64,000 nt of DNA from positions 2,183,501-2,247,500 of the forward strand of contig SMMW01000576.1 in the NCBI GenBank assembly GCA_004794655.1. The letters are read 5' to 3'. The notes beneath the pieces were generated by a model that was given only the letters and a program-made list of their open reading frames with translations, did not search any database and was not told the origin of the DNA. The stretch's first letter is position 1, and every line of letters starts with the position of its first letter. Positions 1-13,228 of this stretch are shown here, piece by piece. The position numbers were made by a program, and so were the translations under genes. This stretch comes from Marisa cornuarietis. Its lineage: Eukaryota > Mollusca > Gastropoda > Architaenioglossa > Ampullariidae.

Positions 1-119
1 TAAACTATAACGCTATGCAGGAACATTTGATGGTCAGCTACACAGCGCACTGACCATAACTCGGTGGTGTAGGTCATTGATCACGCTCATGACGCTGGTT
101 GTGGAAGACTGCAGCCAGA

Positions 120-272
120 ATGGAATATGCTGTAAACAGGAAACAGAATGATTATGTTGTAATGGAATGTGCTGTAAGCAAGAAACTGTGTGGAATATGC
201 TGTAAACAGAAAACAGAAGGGAATATGCTGTAAACAGGAGACAGACTGAACTGTGCTGTAAACAGAATGCAA
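120..272. repeat. Minisatellite, ~28-bp degenerate units
   Basis: Five imperfect units built on GGAATATGCTGTAAACAGGA follow one another. The left edge of the window has no recognisable coding exon. Confidence 0.8.
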
Positions 273-653
273 AGTAAGTGCTTTCACCGGGATAGAGTGG
301 GATATGCTATTAGGTAGAAGGTAAAGTCGTCTTTTGAAAAGAGTTTCTCGACCCCGCTAGTCCATGTCTTGAGGCGTCAAGTAAGCCGTCTCTTATGCTC
401 TGTCCCACTACTGACAGGTGGGTGCCATGGTAACCATTTATGACACATGCCTACGAATTCCTGCCGTCTCTTTTCATTCTTGGCTGTTATGTAAAATCTG
501 CTATCGATATATCGAAAGAAAGAAAGAAAGAAAGCTAATAAAAAAAAGAAAAAAAAGAAGATTCTTTTCCCGCCTATTCACCAAACACAGAGGTCTGCCA
601 ACAAGAACACGTTATCCACAGACTTACATTTTCGTCGCCTGTCTTGTCCTCAC

Positions 654-935
654 ATAGACGGCAGATCGCATGGCCGCCGCCGGCCCCGTCGTCATGGCAA
701 CTGCAGACCTGGCAGGGGGGCGGCCCGGCACTGTGGGCGGCGCGAGATGCGAAGGCCTCCAAGAACTCGCGCTGGATCCGCTCGCGCTCGCGCATGTGCG
801 TGACGTCGAAGACAGAGCCGTTGGTGGCCAGCGCCATGACGACGCACTCGTCCTGCGGCAGCTGCACGTGCTGGGCCAGGCTGCTGAGGCTGCGGGACGT
901 GGCCCGACGTGTCAGCACCACGTACCGGTCTGCGC
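654..935 (-). CDS. Exon 44: vWA-like end and terminal Cys cluster
   Basis: Acceptor GATTCTGTGCAG|GCGCAG, phase 1. Encodes DRYVVLTRRATSRSLS, ALATNGSVFDVTHMRE and PPCQVCSCHDDGAGGGHAIC followed by RL(C). This C-x2-C-x-C...GGH-x-x-CR-x-C tail is typical of invertebrate apolipophorin C-termini. CTAT|GTGAGG is a good donor, yet unspliced reading also gives the expected Cys and runs 26 codons to TAA at 574-576. I cannot decide between the two. Confidence 0.85.
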
Positions 936-3900
936 CTGCACAGAATCAGAGCCTTTCAACACTTTGACGCCCGATCTTATTAGTCTTCATGAATAGCACG
1001 GGTCAAACATGACATCGATCTTACAGATGCTGATAATAATAGATAATAAAAGAATAATAGAACGTAACATCCGCGTTCAGGTGTCACAGAGATGTGTTGT
1101 ATCTGTTTATCTGTGTTATCTGTGTGCCTGTTTTAGAAGATTGTCTTGTTTTGGTGTATGTGGTAAGCGGAAGGAAGGAGAAATGTTAGTACAAGTGAAC
1201 TGGCCTATCTGCCGACGTGATGTCATTTAACAAATACCCCTCAGGCATGTTGTAACACCAACCGTTTGTTTGTAACATCAAAGGAAACGGAGATTATTTG
1301 ACATTCCATCGAAGTTCAGAATTCCAGGGGGGAAAGGATAGTATCTCTCTAAATAGGAATGAGCGATCCGCAGTAAAACAAATCAAGCCATTTGAAAAGA
1401 TACTCCTTTGAGATACCGATTCAGAAATAGCCCCGCACTCACCGTAGACTTTGACGGGGCTGTGGTTGTTGGATTCCGTCACCATCAGCGCCTCCTTCTG
1501 CAGCACGTGCAGCACAAAACCGTGCGACTGCAGCACGCTGGCCAGGTCACGCAGGTCGCCGCCGCACGCAGCGCACGGCACCAGCACGAGTACTTTGGCC
1601 ACACCCACACGGTATGGGTACATCATGGCGGACCGGAGGGCACCTGCAGGGTTCCCGGAGCTGCTAGAGGAGGCCAGTCTGGACAAGAGAAATACCACAG
1701 GCACATCACCTTGGTGACAACGATGACGAAACAACGATGCAACAAAAATAGCAAAAGTTCTACACGAAGGGTTCGTTGTGAAAACAGACAAAACACATAC
1801 AACTTTTTTTTAAAAAGACGCTTTGCATGCAAGTCATCCCAAAAGATTGTGTTTGAAAATGAATTGTGTGACATATCTCTTTCTCTTATTTAAAAGAAAT
1901 TAATTTGGCCTTTGTTGTAAAGCAAGCAAGAATTATAATATTACCACACCATTAATACCGCTTGTATTAAAGTATTTTCAAAGTACATTTTATAGTATTT
2001 CAGCCTCATTAAATTCAAGCTTTTTCTAGATTTTTTCAAAGAATGTATCTTTATCAGGCTGCTAAAATTTCGAGGTGCTATTGCTATAGTATGTTAGCAT
2101 GCATGGGAAAGGGGTGGGGATAATTAGCCGAGCCAGTAGCTAAGGCAATATAATAATAATAATAATAGTGAAGATTTTTATAGCGCATATTCACACTCGT
2201 AGAGAGTATGCTCTTAGCGCTTAAAACGGGGAAGAGACGTGGACTAAGTAGATACAGAACACAGGAGACGAAAGAAAACGACAGTACTGACAAAAACAGA
2301 TAACAAAAGGCATCAAGTAACAGGAACAGAGAAAAATAGTGATGGGTAAAGTAGCAAGAGGGAAGGGGGGGGGGTAAGGACTAGCATTGTGGACTAAGAG
2401 TAGTGCTCAAGGAAGAGGTGCGTTTTCAGTGCAGATTTGAAAGATTCAATTGTAGGAAGGTGGCGGATATGGAAAGGAAGAGAGTTCCATTGTTTGCAGC
2501 ACAGTAGCCAAAAGGCCTGTGACCATATGTTGTTGTTCTGGTGACAGGAACAGTCAGAGTACGGTTGTTAGAGGAAGAGCGGAGTTGTCTGGCCGGAGAG
2601 TAAGGGATGAGAAGTTCAGAGAAATAATCAGGACAGGAGCCTGCAAAGAAATTAAAACACAGCACAGACAGTTTGTACTGGATGCGAGAACGGACGGGTA
2701 GCCAGTGTAGAAAACGAAGGAGAGGAGTGACATGGTCCCCTTTCCTTGCTCTAAGTACCAGACGTGCAGCGGAGTTCTGTACTTTCTGGAGTTTCTGAAT
2801 GAGGGATGAGGGGCAGCCTGCCAGCAAGGAGTTGCAGTAGTCAAGTCGTGAAAGAACAAACGCACAGACAAGAGTGTTGGTGGCACGTGTAGAGAGAAAG
2901 TGACGGATGCCACTGATCTTACGGAGCTCATAGTAGGCAGACTGACAGACAGCTGTAACATGTTTATCAAGGGTCATGTCTGCGGTGACAATAAATCCCA
3001 GATTCCTAACAGATGACGTGAAGGTGATGTTGCTGTCGCCCACCTTGATGTGATTGGGCAGACTGACTAGTGAAGGTTGATGTCTTCTTCTATGGCACAA
3101 GAGGGCTTCCGTTTTATCCTCGTTTAGTTTAAGCTTGTTTTTTACCATCCAGCCCTTGACATCACTAATACAAGCTTCTAGAGAGCTAATAGCAGAGTGA
3201 GACTCAGCCAGTGGAATAGAACAGTAAAGCTGCGTGTCATCTGCATAGGACTGATGAGACACCTGGTGAGACCGGATGCACGATGAAAGTGGTTTAGTAT
3301 ACAGGATGAACAGGAGAAGGCCAAGTACTGAGCCTTGGGGAACACCACAGAAAAGTGAAGCAGGGCGAGATGTCTGACCATCAACTGACACAGTCTGGGT
3401 CCTATCAGTGAGATAGGAGTTGAACCATGAGAGCGCAGGTCCAGAAATCCCGTAGAGGGTGTGGAGTCTGTGAAGAAGCAGAGAGTGGTCTATAGTGTCA
3501 AATGCAGCAGACAGGTCCAGTAGGGTTAATGGAGAGACAATATCACGGCAAAGCAGCAAGCCCTGTCAACAGATGCCACATGCAGAGAAAAGAACGAGAC
3601 GACATCTGAACCCTGGGCATTGGTGACAGGCGTTTACCGTTGTTCCACCTGACTGCCTATTAGCTTGCACAGAAATAAGGAAATCATGTAAACACATGCA
3701 AGCAGTGACCGTACTGGAACCAACAGGATTTCAGTTGCAAAAGACCTTTTATAGACCTGTTATAGGCCTGTTATACCTGAGAGTTTCGGCGGCTTTTAGG
3801 AAGTTGCTGGAATCACCAAAAATTTGACCCTGGACTGTGTGAACGAAAGGATCTTCGCGCGAGCCGTTACCATAGTAACTGATCAGTCCAAATCGATTTT

Positions 3901-6900
3901 TCTGCAGTCCTGTAGCAAGAAGATAATGAACATGAGAATATATCGAAAGTATGAGTCGGACTCACAATTCAAAGCAAACCTCAAATTGGGTAACCAGCAT
4001 CAAAGTAAAAGATAAGTCATATATAGAATCTTTATCACAGGCTGCAGCTGTGGCTCCGGTTGTATCTTCATTGTCTTTTCATTTTACTGAGGTAGATTCT
4101 TAAAAGACAAGAAATTTTTGCTGTTTTTTGTTAATTAATTTACAATTATTATCGTTGCAACTGCAGTTAAGCTCTCTTCGATCCTTTCGACAATCTGCTA
4201 CTTAAAAAAATTATTTCACATGTCCAGGTGTATCGACAAAAGAACAAATAAATGTCACAGACTGTTGCAGTGCAGGAAACTGACCTTGTCCTAGCAGGGC
4301 AGTCTCCAGCGTGGCGGCCATGCGGGGAAGGCCACTCCTGGCCCACTCGTTGCACGCGCTCTCCTCGACCACGAACACGACGTCCGCTGACCTCTGACCC
4401 TCCTCAGATCGTACCTCCTCGCTGGAGGCAGCGACCACCTCTCGGCCGTCGGGGAACGCGCAGGTCACTGAAAGAAGCAGGAAGCGTGGAGCTCAGTAAA
4501 CTCGGGCTGTGAACTTGATTCGGGAAGAAAAACTTACAGGCTCCAACGTTGGTCTCATGCACCATCAGAACAAAGTCTTGTGGAACAATCCAAGGAAGAT
4601 AATTCTGGTAAAATCTACCAGACGGAATTAGGCTAGACATGAAAGCGGTTTGATGCCCAACTCACCGCACTCTGCCGGCGTGCCGATAACAACACCTTTG
4701 CGGCGGCACATATAGCGGTACTGCTCCCCTGCTCGGCACTGTGCCCTCTGCTGAGACACACCGGACCTGACGTATTCCACGCATGCGCGCACAGACTGCT
4801 CTGACGATAGCTGTTGAAACAACCAAGAATCGTTTGTTACGTGTTTTTTTTATCATGGCCATTTCTTCTTCAAAATGCAGCTAATATTGGAGCTATATGA
4901 GGTCCCGTTAATAACACACCTGCTGTAGAGTATTCAACTAAAATGGTTGTAATTTTACGAAAAGCTACGACTGTGTGGCGTTCACCTGGTTCTATATCTC
5001 TAATAATGCTAGTGAACAACTGATAACAAGAACGACTCGGACATTGTCACAAGGCAGAGATAATATATATTTAACCAAAGATTGTGCATGTCCGCTTGTT
5101 GCTGAATTTTACTTTCCTCAACTAAAATCCAGTGCCCTTTTCTCAATTGTGCGTGGAGAGTGTGTGTGCTTGCAATGAAAAAAAGCTTATACCTGTGCGA
5201 AGCAAGGTGTGTAATAGGAAGACGAGCTGTTCAGGTACGCGGTGCACGCCTGCACTTCCGGTAGCGACTCGTCTAGGACGTCATTCCCGGCCGTGTTCCG
5301 GGTGCGACAGAAGTTGGGGCTGACCTCCCAGGAGTTGGCAAATTCTTCAACGGCGTCGCTGACCTTACGCGAGGCATCGGTCAGGTCGTTAAATCGTTCG
5401 TTGTCATACGTGCCCAGAAGTCCTGCCGTTCTTCCGTGGTACCAGCCGCTGATGCCGATGCTGCAGAAAGCAGACGACACTGTGTTTACGGTTTCAGCAA
5501 GCATGCTGTAAAAACACGTATTGCTGTTCTATGTGCCACCTACCCACGTTGATTGCTAATATACTAACAGGCTTTTTCTAAATTAAAAAAAAGTTTCACA
5601 AATTTGCTTTACTTTGTTTTCATTTTAGCGAGTGTCTGTGAGCTAGCACTTAACATATATATATATATATATAACTGCTTGCTGTAGTAGATAAATAAAT
5701 ATACACTTATATGTATTAAAAATGACAATAAAGTTTCTTACGTCTGTTTAGAGGCCTGGGTTCCAATTTTTATCCCCCCGCCTACCCACCCCAGATCTCT
5801 CAATATGTGAAAAAGAGCTGCTTGTATGGTGACCACTGCTGTGAAAAAAGGTCTGGTTTGCAATTTATTGTGTAGTAATATTTTTCTGCATAGTATTTTT
5901 TTTTACTTCCATTACAAATGAGTTCGCACAGTTGCGTATTTAGACATCTGTTTCTGTAAATATAAAATTTTGCAATAATTAAGATAAGGCTGAGTATCTT
6001 ATCTAATTTAGAATCCTTTTGGAATGATTGGCTGTTTGTTTACTTCAATGTGTTTGCAAGGAAGACATTTTTCTTTTAACATAGTAAAGAGATCATTCCA
6101 AAAGTTTGTTACAATAATACAGTCAAAGAACAAGTGCTCTATAGATTCCTTTGACTGTGTACATAAAGTGCAGAGATTTGAATCTCGTAGTTTTATCTGG
6201 TATAATAGGGTGTTTGTAGCTACGACTCGGTGTAAAATCCAGTATTGAAACCACTGCAGTTTTGTATTTGTTGTAACACTAAATGGGTGGGCAAATATTT
6301 GTCTTCCATGCATGTAGGAGGTGTCTGTGAATATTGCAATTTATCATATATCCCTTTGTGCCTTTTTATATTTAGTTATAGCTAACAGCGGTGCATAGCA
6401 TTTAGTTTCTTTCTTGGACTCCTTCCACAAGTGACAAATCTTTCTTTTATATTTAATAACTGCCATGATGCGGCTATAGTAATCAATAAAATTTACACTA
6501 TCAACATGCATTTGTTTTAAGTCTTCAAATTTTATAGGTATCCCATTATTATCAAGTAAATCCCCAATTTTTGCAAAATTATAATTTAACCATTTTTCTA
6601 CTGCTTTTGGCGTGTCATTTTTAGACAAAATATTATGAAAGAATAGTGGTTCATGCAGGAATTCTTCCAATGAGGAGGGGTAAATCTAGTGCAAAGTCTG
6701 CATAAATGGAAAATAAATTTTTCCAAAACAAGTTTGTTTCTGTAATATTTTCCAGAAAATATCCTTCATATGTCTGAAAAGTTGAGATTTGTGAATGAAT
6801 TGAACAGGCACTTCCAACTTGCATTTGATGTACAGATCTTTCTTATCCATATAAGCTTGAGTGCATCATGAAAAGCATAAACATCCATTACCTTTAACCC

Positions 6901-9900
6901 TCCTTGTGAGTATTTCCTGATTTTCTTAATTTTATGAGTTTTCTTCTTCCAAATAAACTGAAAAGCTGGCTGACTAGTTTTGTTAAGAATATTCTTGCCA
7001 TGATGAGGAAGGGTAATAAATAGGTAGGTAAATAAAGACAGTATAAGGGATTTAAATACAACATTCCTTCCTATGGGTGTAAGATCTCTTGCCTTACATT
7101 CTTTCATAATCTTGTGCATTTTAGTGAAACTCTTGTCATAGTTAATATCTACCAGCCTATCAAGGTTTAGAGAAAATGTAATGCCAAGAACGGTAAAAGC
7201 CTCAGGATTCCACTGGATTTTTAAGTGAGTCATAGAGCGTGTCAAGCAGCCTCGATTAATACCAATCCATATCGCGGCAGTTTTATCAAAATTTATATTT
7301 GGACCTGACCAAAGTGTAAACTTTTCTTATTCACACACAGTCGCTTCGAAAGATTCTTTAGAGCCATCAAGAAACAATGACATATCATCTGCAAATTGAG
7401 TCAGTAAGAATGCTTTGTTTACCAACCGCTATTCCTTTAATATCCACCTTATTTATTAGTGATATAGCCAGGATTTCTGCACATATAAGGAAGATATACA
7501 GAGAAAGAGGATCCCCCTGTCTACATCCTCGTTCTATGCTAAAACGTCGGGAGACTCGGTCATTTACCATAAGACAAGATTCTGTATCCTTATAAAACAC
7601 ATTTACCCACCGTAGAATATCTGGTCCAAAGTTAAACAATCCAAGTGCTTTCTGGATGAATGGGTGGGCAATGGAATCAAAGGCTTTTTCAAAATCTACT
7701 AGCAGCAACAGCTCTGGTTTCTTCTGTATTTGACTATAGTGTAGTATATCATATACTAGTCTAATATTATTTGCAGTCGACCTTCCATGCATAAAACCTC
7801 TCTGGTCCTCATGAATAATAGATGGCATAATCCTCTTTATTCTTTGAGCTATGCATGCTGAGACAATTTTATATGATTCATTTAATAGGGAAATAGGGCG
7901 CCAGTTTCTTAACAGATGTTTGGGTTTGGCTCCTTTAGGGATTAGAGTTATAACGCCCTGTCTCTGTGTTACAGACAAGCTACCTCTTTCAAAGCCTTTG
8001 TTTAATGATCTTATTAAGAATGTACCTAAGTCTTTCCAAAACAATTTATAGAACTCTATTGGGAAACCATCATTTCCTGGGCTTTTATCATTCTTCATGT
8101 CTCTAAGAGCTCTGCGTGCTTCTTTTTCTGTTATAAGACCTTCTAAATCATTCTTTTCATCTTTATTCAGCGTTGGGAAATTGCTTTTCCCCAGATAGTT
8201 TCATTCAAACTCTGTTAGTTTAGAATCCATACTCCTATACAATTCCTTATAATGTGTCTCAAATTCTCCTATAATCAATTCTTGATCACAAAGGATTTCC
8301 CAATTTTATTTTTCTTTTGTCTTTATTAATTTACTTACAAAGTGTCTTTTCACCAAGTTACAAAAGTATTTTGAGTTCTTTTCTCTTTCAAAAACTCATT
8401 TTGATCCTCATACCTTCATCTTTGTTTTCCCTGATCTGTTGGAGTTCATTTTGCAGTGCTTCAAGGTTTTGGTATGGAGTCAATGGTCATGTCCTCTTCT
8501 ATGTTACTTATCTGATGTTTTAATTCTTTTTCTCTTTTATTCTGATTCTTCAGTCAAGTCCTGATTGTGCACATGTATCGGTAAAAACCTAGTTGTGCAC
8601 ATTTGCAGTTAAAGAACTAATAAAAAGCGCGAGACTAGGCTGAAGACAACGATATCGGGCTATACCTGTGGATCAAACTAAGGTTGACACGTACAAAGGT
8701 ACCGAACCTCACCTGTAAATACCACGAGGTGCGTCCATCTCGACCACGAGGTCGTCACCGTCTTGCACCCTCACCACGTTCTGCTGCCGCACAGCACTGA
8801 CCGATCCCGAGAAGAAGGGCAGGTCTCTCTCCTGCTCGTTGATCTTCACCTATACACCCCAGAATATTTTGATGTCTCCAGAAAGGCTTCACTCAAAGTA
8901 ACTATGCATATATGAGCGTGTGCTATAACGCCGTAGATTTACGTATCCCGATTTTCTACAATACAGATTGATGGATGTTAATTATAAATTATCAATGATA
9001 GATTGATTGAACGTGATGATCTGCAGGCTGCCTATTAACACATCCAGGTTAATGTCACTCGATTCTTTAAGCTACTAGCGGCCTGTCAAGTAGCCAACCA
9101 TTGTTCTGCGTTTTGTGACGCGTGTACGCAGAGGTCAAATAATAACAGAGACCAGTAGAACCTACACGTCCATGGCGGGCACGTGCGTCATGGTTTGACC
9201 GGTCTGTAGTCGAGTTGGAAATTCGACATGAAATACAGACCCACACTGCCAAATGTCACTGTTCCTAAAATCCACATCCCACCTTCTCTGCGTGTGCATA
9301 CAATGATCCCACGCAGTACACGTGCAAGGCCTCTCCGTGGAAGTGTGAGGACAAGAAAGGGGAGAGTAAAAGACGGACCGCAGGTGACTTAATGTACCTT
9401 ACTGTCCGTGTTGACCTCCAGAGCCACCCCCCGTAGCAGCACGATGATGGACTGGATCTGCGGCTGTCGCGGTCGGTTGTTGAAGTTGACCACCACGGTG
9501 AAACGGTCGTCCACCATGTCACGTGACAGAATGTAGCTGCAGCGGCCGGCAAAGTTGTAGTGCGTCTGGTCAAAGGTCACCAGGTGCTGATCCCCCATGA
9601 CGTACCCGTAGGCTGAAACCAAGCAAGGCGATGTCTTCACTGATGCTTAACCCATGCGTGGTGGGGTTGGTGAGATGTGAGGGGACGATACGTTATATTG
9701 GGACAATATATTGACAATGAGGGGACAATATATTAACAACACGTCAATACACGCACCATTTTTTTTGCCTGCAAGTTCACCTTTATAAGGAGGCAGCCAT
9801 GTAGCCGTATCCATGAAGGGGACGTAGCTGTTGATTGACGTCCACAAAGAATGGCGGCGTGTGGGTATGTAAGTGGTCACCCAGGATTTGATGCGGTTGA

Positions 9901-12133
9901 TGTACTTCGTCAGGCGCACGTCGGGTGGCTCTACCAGGGATTTCAGCGGCACTGTGACGACAACGGAAACTTATTTATATAAGATAACGTTAGGTCAGTT
10001 ACACCATAGGGGTATGAATGTATACACCTTTTTATTTCCAGGAATCTGGAATTAAGAAGCTTATTTCGGCAGAATGCTTGCAACCTTTGTGCTCACCACC
10101 TGGTAATTACCTCACCCGGATGTGAGGAATTCTTCACTCATCTGGTAAGTACAACTTTTATCACCTGATAAGAGCACTTCACCCTGCTGGCAATAACACT
10201 TCCTCCACCTGGTAAGTGCACTTCACCTACCGGGTAAGTATACTTCACTCCTCTGGAAGGTGCACTTCACTCACCTGATAAATACACTTCACCTTCATTT
10301 CATCTGACTGGCAATAAAACTTCACCCACCTGTTACGTATATTTCATGCATCTTGTAGTATACGTCCCACTACTGATAATAACACTTGATAAACCTGTTA
10401 CGTACATTTGACACACCTGTTACGCACACTCCACCTTACCTGGTAGGTACACTTCAAACTGCAGTTCTCCGTGCTGTGGGTCGTAGACGATAACGCGAGA
10501 CTTGTCGAGGTCCACGATGGCGTTCTTGACGCGCGTGATCTCCAGCAGCGTCACGTCTTTCAGCAGCTGCAGCATCTGCCCCAGCGCCATGTGAGCGTTG
10601 TTCTCCACCTGCCAGTACTGGTAGGCCCACACGCCCTACGTCATATACAAAGTGCGTGAGGGCAGAACCTTCTTCACCCAAACAAGTGGTCTCTGTAGTT
10701 TCTGTTTGAAGCAACTGTTTTCTTCATGTTGCGCGAGCGTGTGGTGTTAGAACAATGACAGTGGTGGTTGTGTGAATAGTCTTTTTTAAAGGTTCGAAGA
10801 TTCTTTAAAGGACTGGGGGATACTAATTTGTTTCCAGTGACTGGGTGAAGTTCAGTATAAGATAATTTTCCCCAAATCAAGTTGATATACCCTTTTCGTT
10901 CTCGAAATACACGTCTAAAAACATTCCCATGCACAGAAAGATCTCAAAATCTAAACGTTTGTACACAAATAAATGATACTAATGAATATGCAGAGATTTT
11001 CCAGGTTGGAGCGTACCGCGTCCCAAAAGTCAGTGAATGTTAAAGGACTAGTGTGGTGGATATTTTTTCTAACGATTGGATAGCTGTGATACTATATAAA
11101 GATTGTATAGTTCTGATATCATTTAATGATTGGATAGCTCAGATACCATTTTCCTAAATCTGAGTGAATATCTATCCTGTTCACCGGATGCGTACAGACA
11201 AAAAAAGTCGCAATCGTGACGTCACGATATGTACAATTAAAGTGTTTTCATCGCTCTCCGATTGGCCTAGGCCTTAACACCATAAACGTATCCACGCACT
11301 GTCCAGAGGCCTGTGCTATTGACCTTTTCCCTGTTATGCAAGCTCATAGAGCCTCATTAAGTTGAGGGAAAGTGTGCTGTTATTAAATCAACATCCCCCT
11401 TTAGGTTCACTATAGAAATGGTCTCCAAACTATCGACAGATTCTCACCTGCTGATAGATTTCGTTGCCGATCACGTAGATCTGCTGGTATTCGGGACGCT
11501 GGACGATGTCACTGAACTGGTCAACCAGCAGTTGTCTGCTCTTGTTCACGAGGTTCAGGTAGGTGTCCTTGAGGCCCAGTTTGTCCAGCGCCGCTAGCAT
11601 CTTCTCATTGGCTGCCTCCGCTAGCTGGCGGTAGTTGTCGTAGGATCCCAGCATTGGGTAAGAAGTGAAAAGCTTACCGAAGCCGTTAAACTGTGTGGCC
11701 TGCTGGAGTGCCGCTGTGTAACCTGTTAACAATCGCACAAAGGAATTGTTTGTTTTGCATATTTCTTTGCATTCTCTAACCACTCTATGACAAGAAAAAT
11801 CACTTACCATAAAGCTTCAACTTTAAAACTGATGTCTACTTTACCACAACATCATAAAAATAGTTGTTTCGGCTATTGTGTGATTTGTCAAGATCGTGCA
11901 GACTTTAAAACCCACCCACAGCCTTATACCTCCACATCCCCCAAACAATTACCTTGAAGCTTTCTCTCGATTTGCCTGGATACAAGGATGTACTGGCGGT
12001 AGGTAGCGTCTGACAGCTCCGCCACTTGTCGGCTCAGCTCTCCAAGGGCGCCCTCTAGCAGAGCTCGCGTGTTCTGCAAGGGACAAGATGATACCCGTTG
12101 ACAACATAGGCAGTGGTGGTGGTGGTGGAGGAA

Positions 12134-12204
<71 letters not shown>

Positions 12205-13158
12205 TAAAAACAACAAAGTTGTTCGCTCATATAAATGAAAATCATATACTTCTAACGAAAATCTAGTCGGTTTCTCTTGAAGAATGTTGTTCAGCATTTA
12301 ACTAGATTTGTACCACTATAACCTATGAATTATTCTGGTCTTAAATGCTGACCAATGACTGAACGATTGCAAAAGACGCAAGCTGTGTTCTGTCAGAACT
12401 GTGTACGTGTGGAGATTACTAAACGTAACAATTCGATTTAATTAACTTTTTGTTAATGTGGAAGAACACGTCAGATAAGGCCATCAAGCCGCCAATTACC
12501 AGCAGCCCCGCAGCAAAATCCCCCACCAGCTCCGCGTATTTCTCAGCCATGGGGTACCTGCCCAGGCTCTGCATGGCCGCTAGGATCTCCTGCTGGGCGT
12601 CGTTGTAGATGAGCTGGTATTCAACACTTAGTGACCGGACCGCCTCACTGAGAACATACAATAGAGAGTCTTATTGCCGAGCCTATAATGCTACAGGCAG
12701 GTCCAAACCTACGTGATACTAAAATTAGGACAGAGAAGCGCGGTGAAACGACAAAAAAAGAAGGAAATTAATTATTTTTTTGCAGCTAGACTACAGGGTG
12801 GGCCACTTATAAGATAGGATGCGGGTTTCTTTTAAGTGGCCCACCTTCAATAATGATGCAGGTTACAGGCCTTTTAAAATGACTTAAAGTTCCTTTTATT
12901 CTATTCCATGTGTGTTTGTGTGTGTGTGTGTGTTGGAATAAACAAAGAGAAGGCAACTCACTAAAACAGCGTAAACGTCTCATTGGCGATCTCTCCAAAG
13001 TCACGCACGTGCAGCGCGTTGGTGACGTAAAAGCGGCGCATGTCTCTCTGCATGATGTCCAGTTGTGACTTCACACTGCCGATCTCCCTCTGCACGTCAT
13101 TCAGTGTATCCAGAAATCAACGTCTCCACGGCTCTTAGTTTTATGCAGTAAATAAAGC

Positions 13159-13228
<70 letters not shown>

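Noticed and set aside
120..272. CRISPR-like regular array; also considered at 10088-10460
   Set aside because: Units are tandem without unique spacers, in a eukaryotic intron context.
644..996. Plus-strand frames of 107-108 codons opposite exon 44
   Set aside because: GC-rich shadow of the minus-strand exon; no similarity and no splice signals.
9390..9402. Stronger donor GACA|GTAAGG for exon 37
   Set aside because: It shifts exon 38 out of the vWD reading frame. The downstream AAG|GTACAT keeps it.
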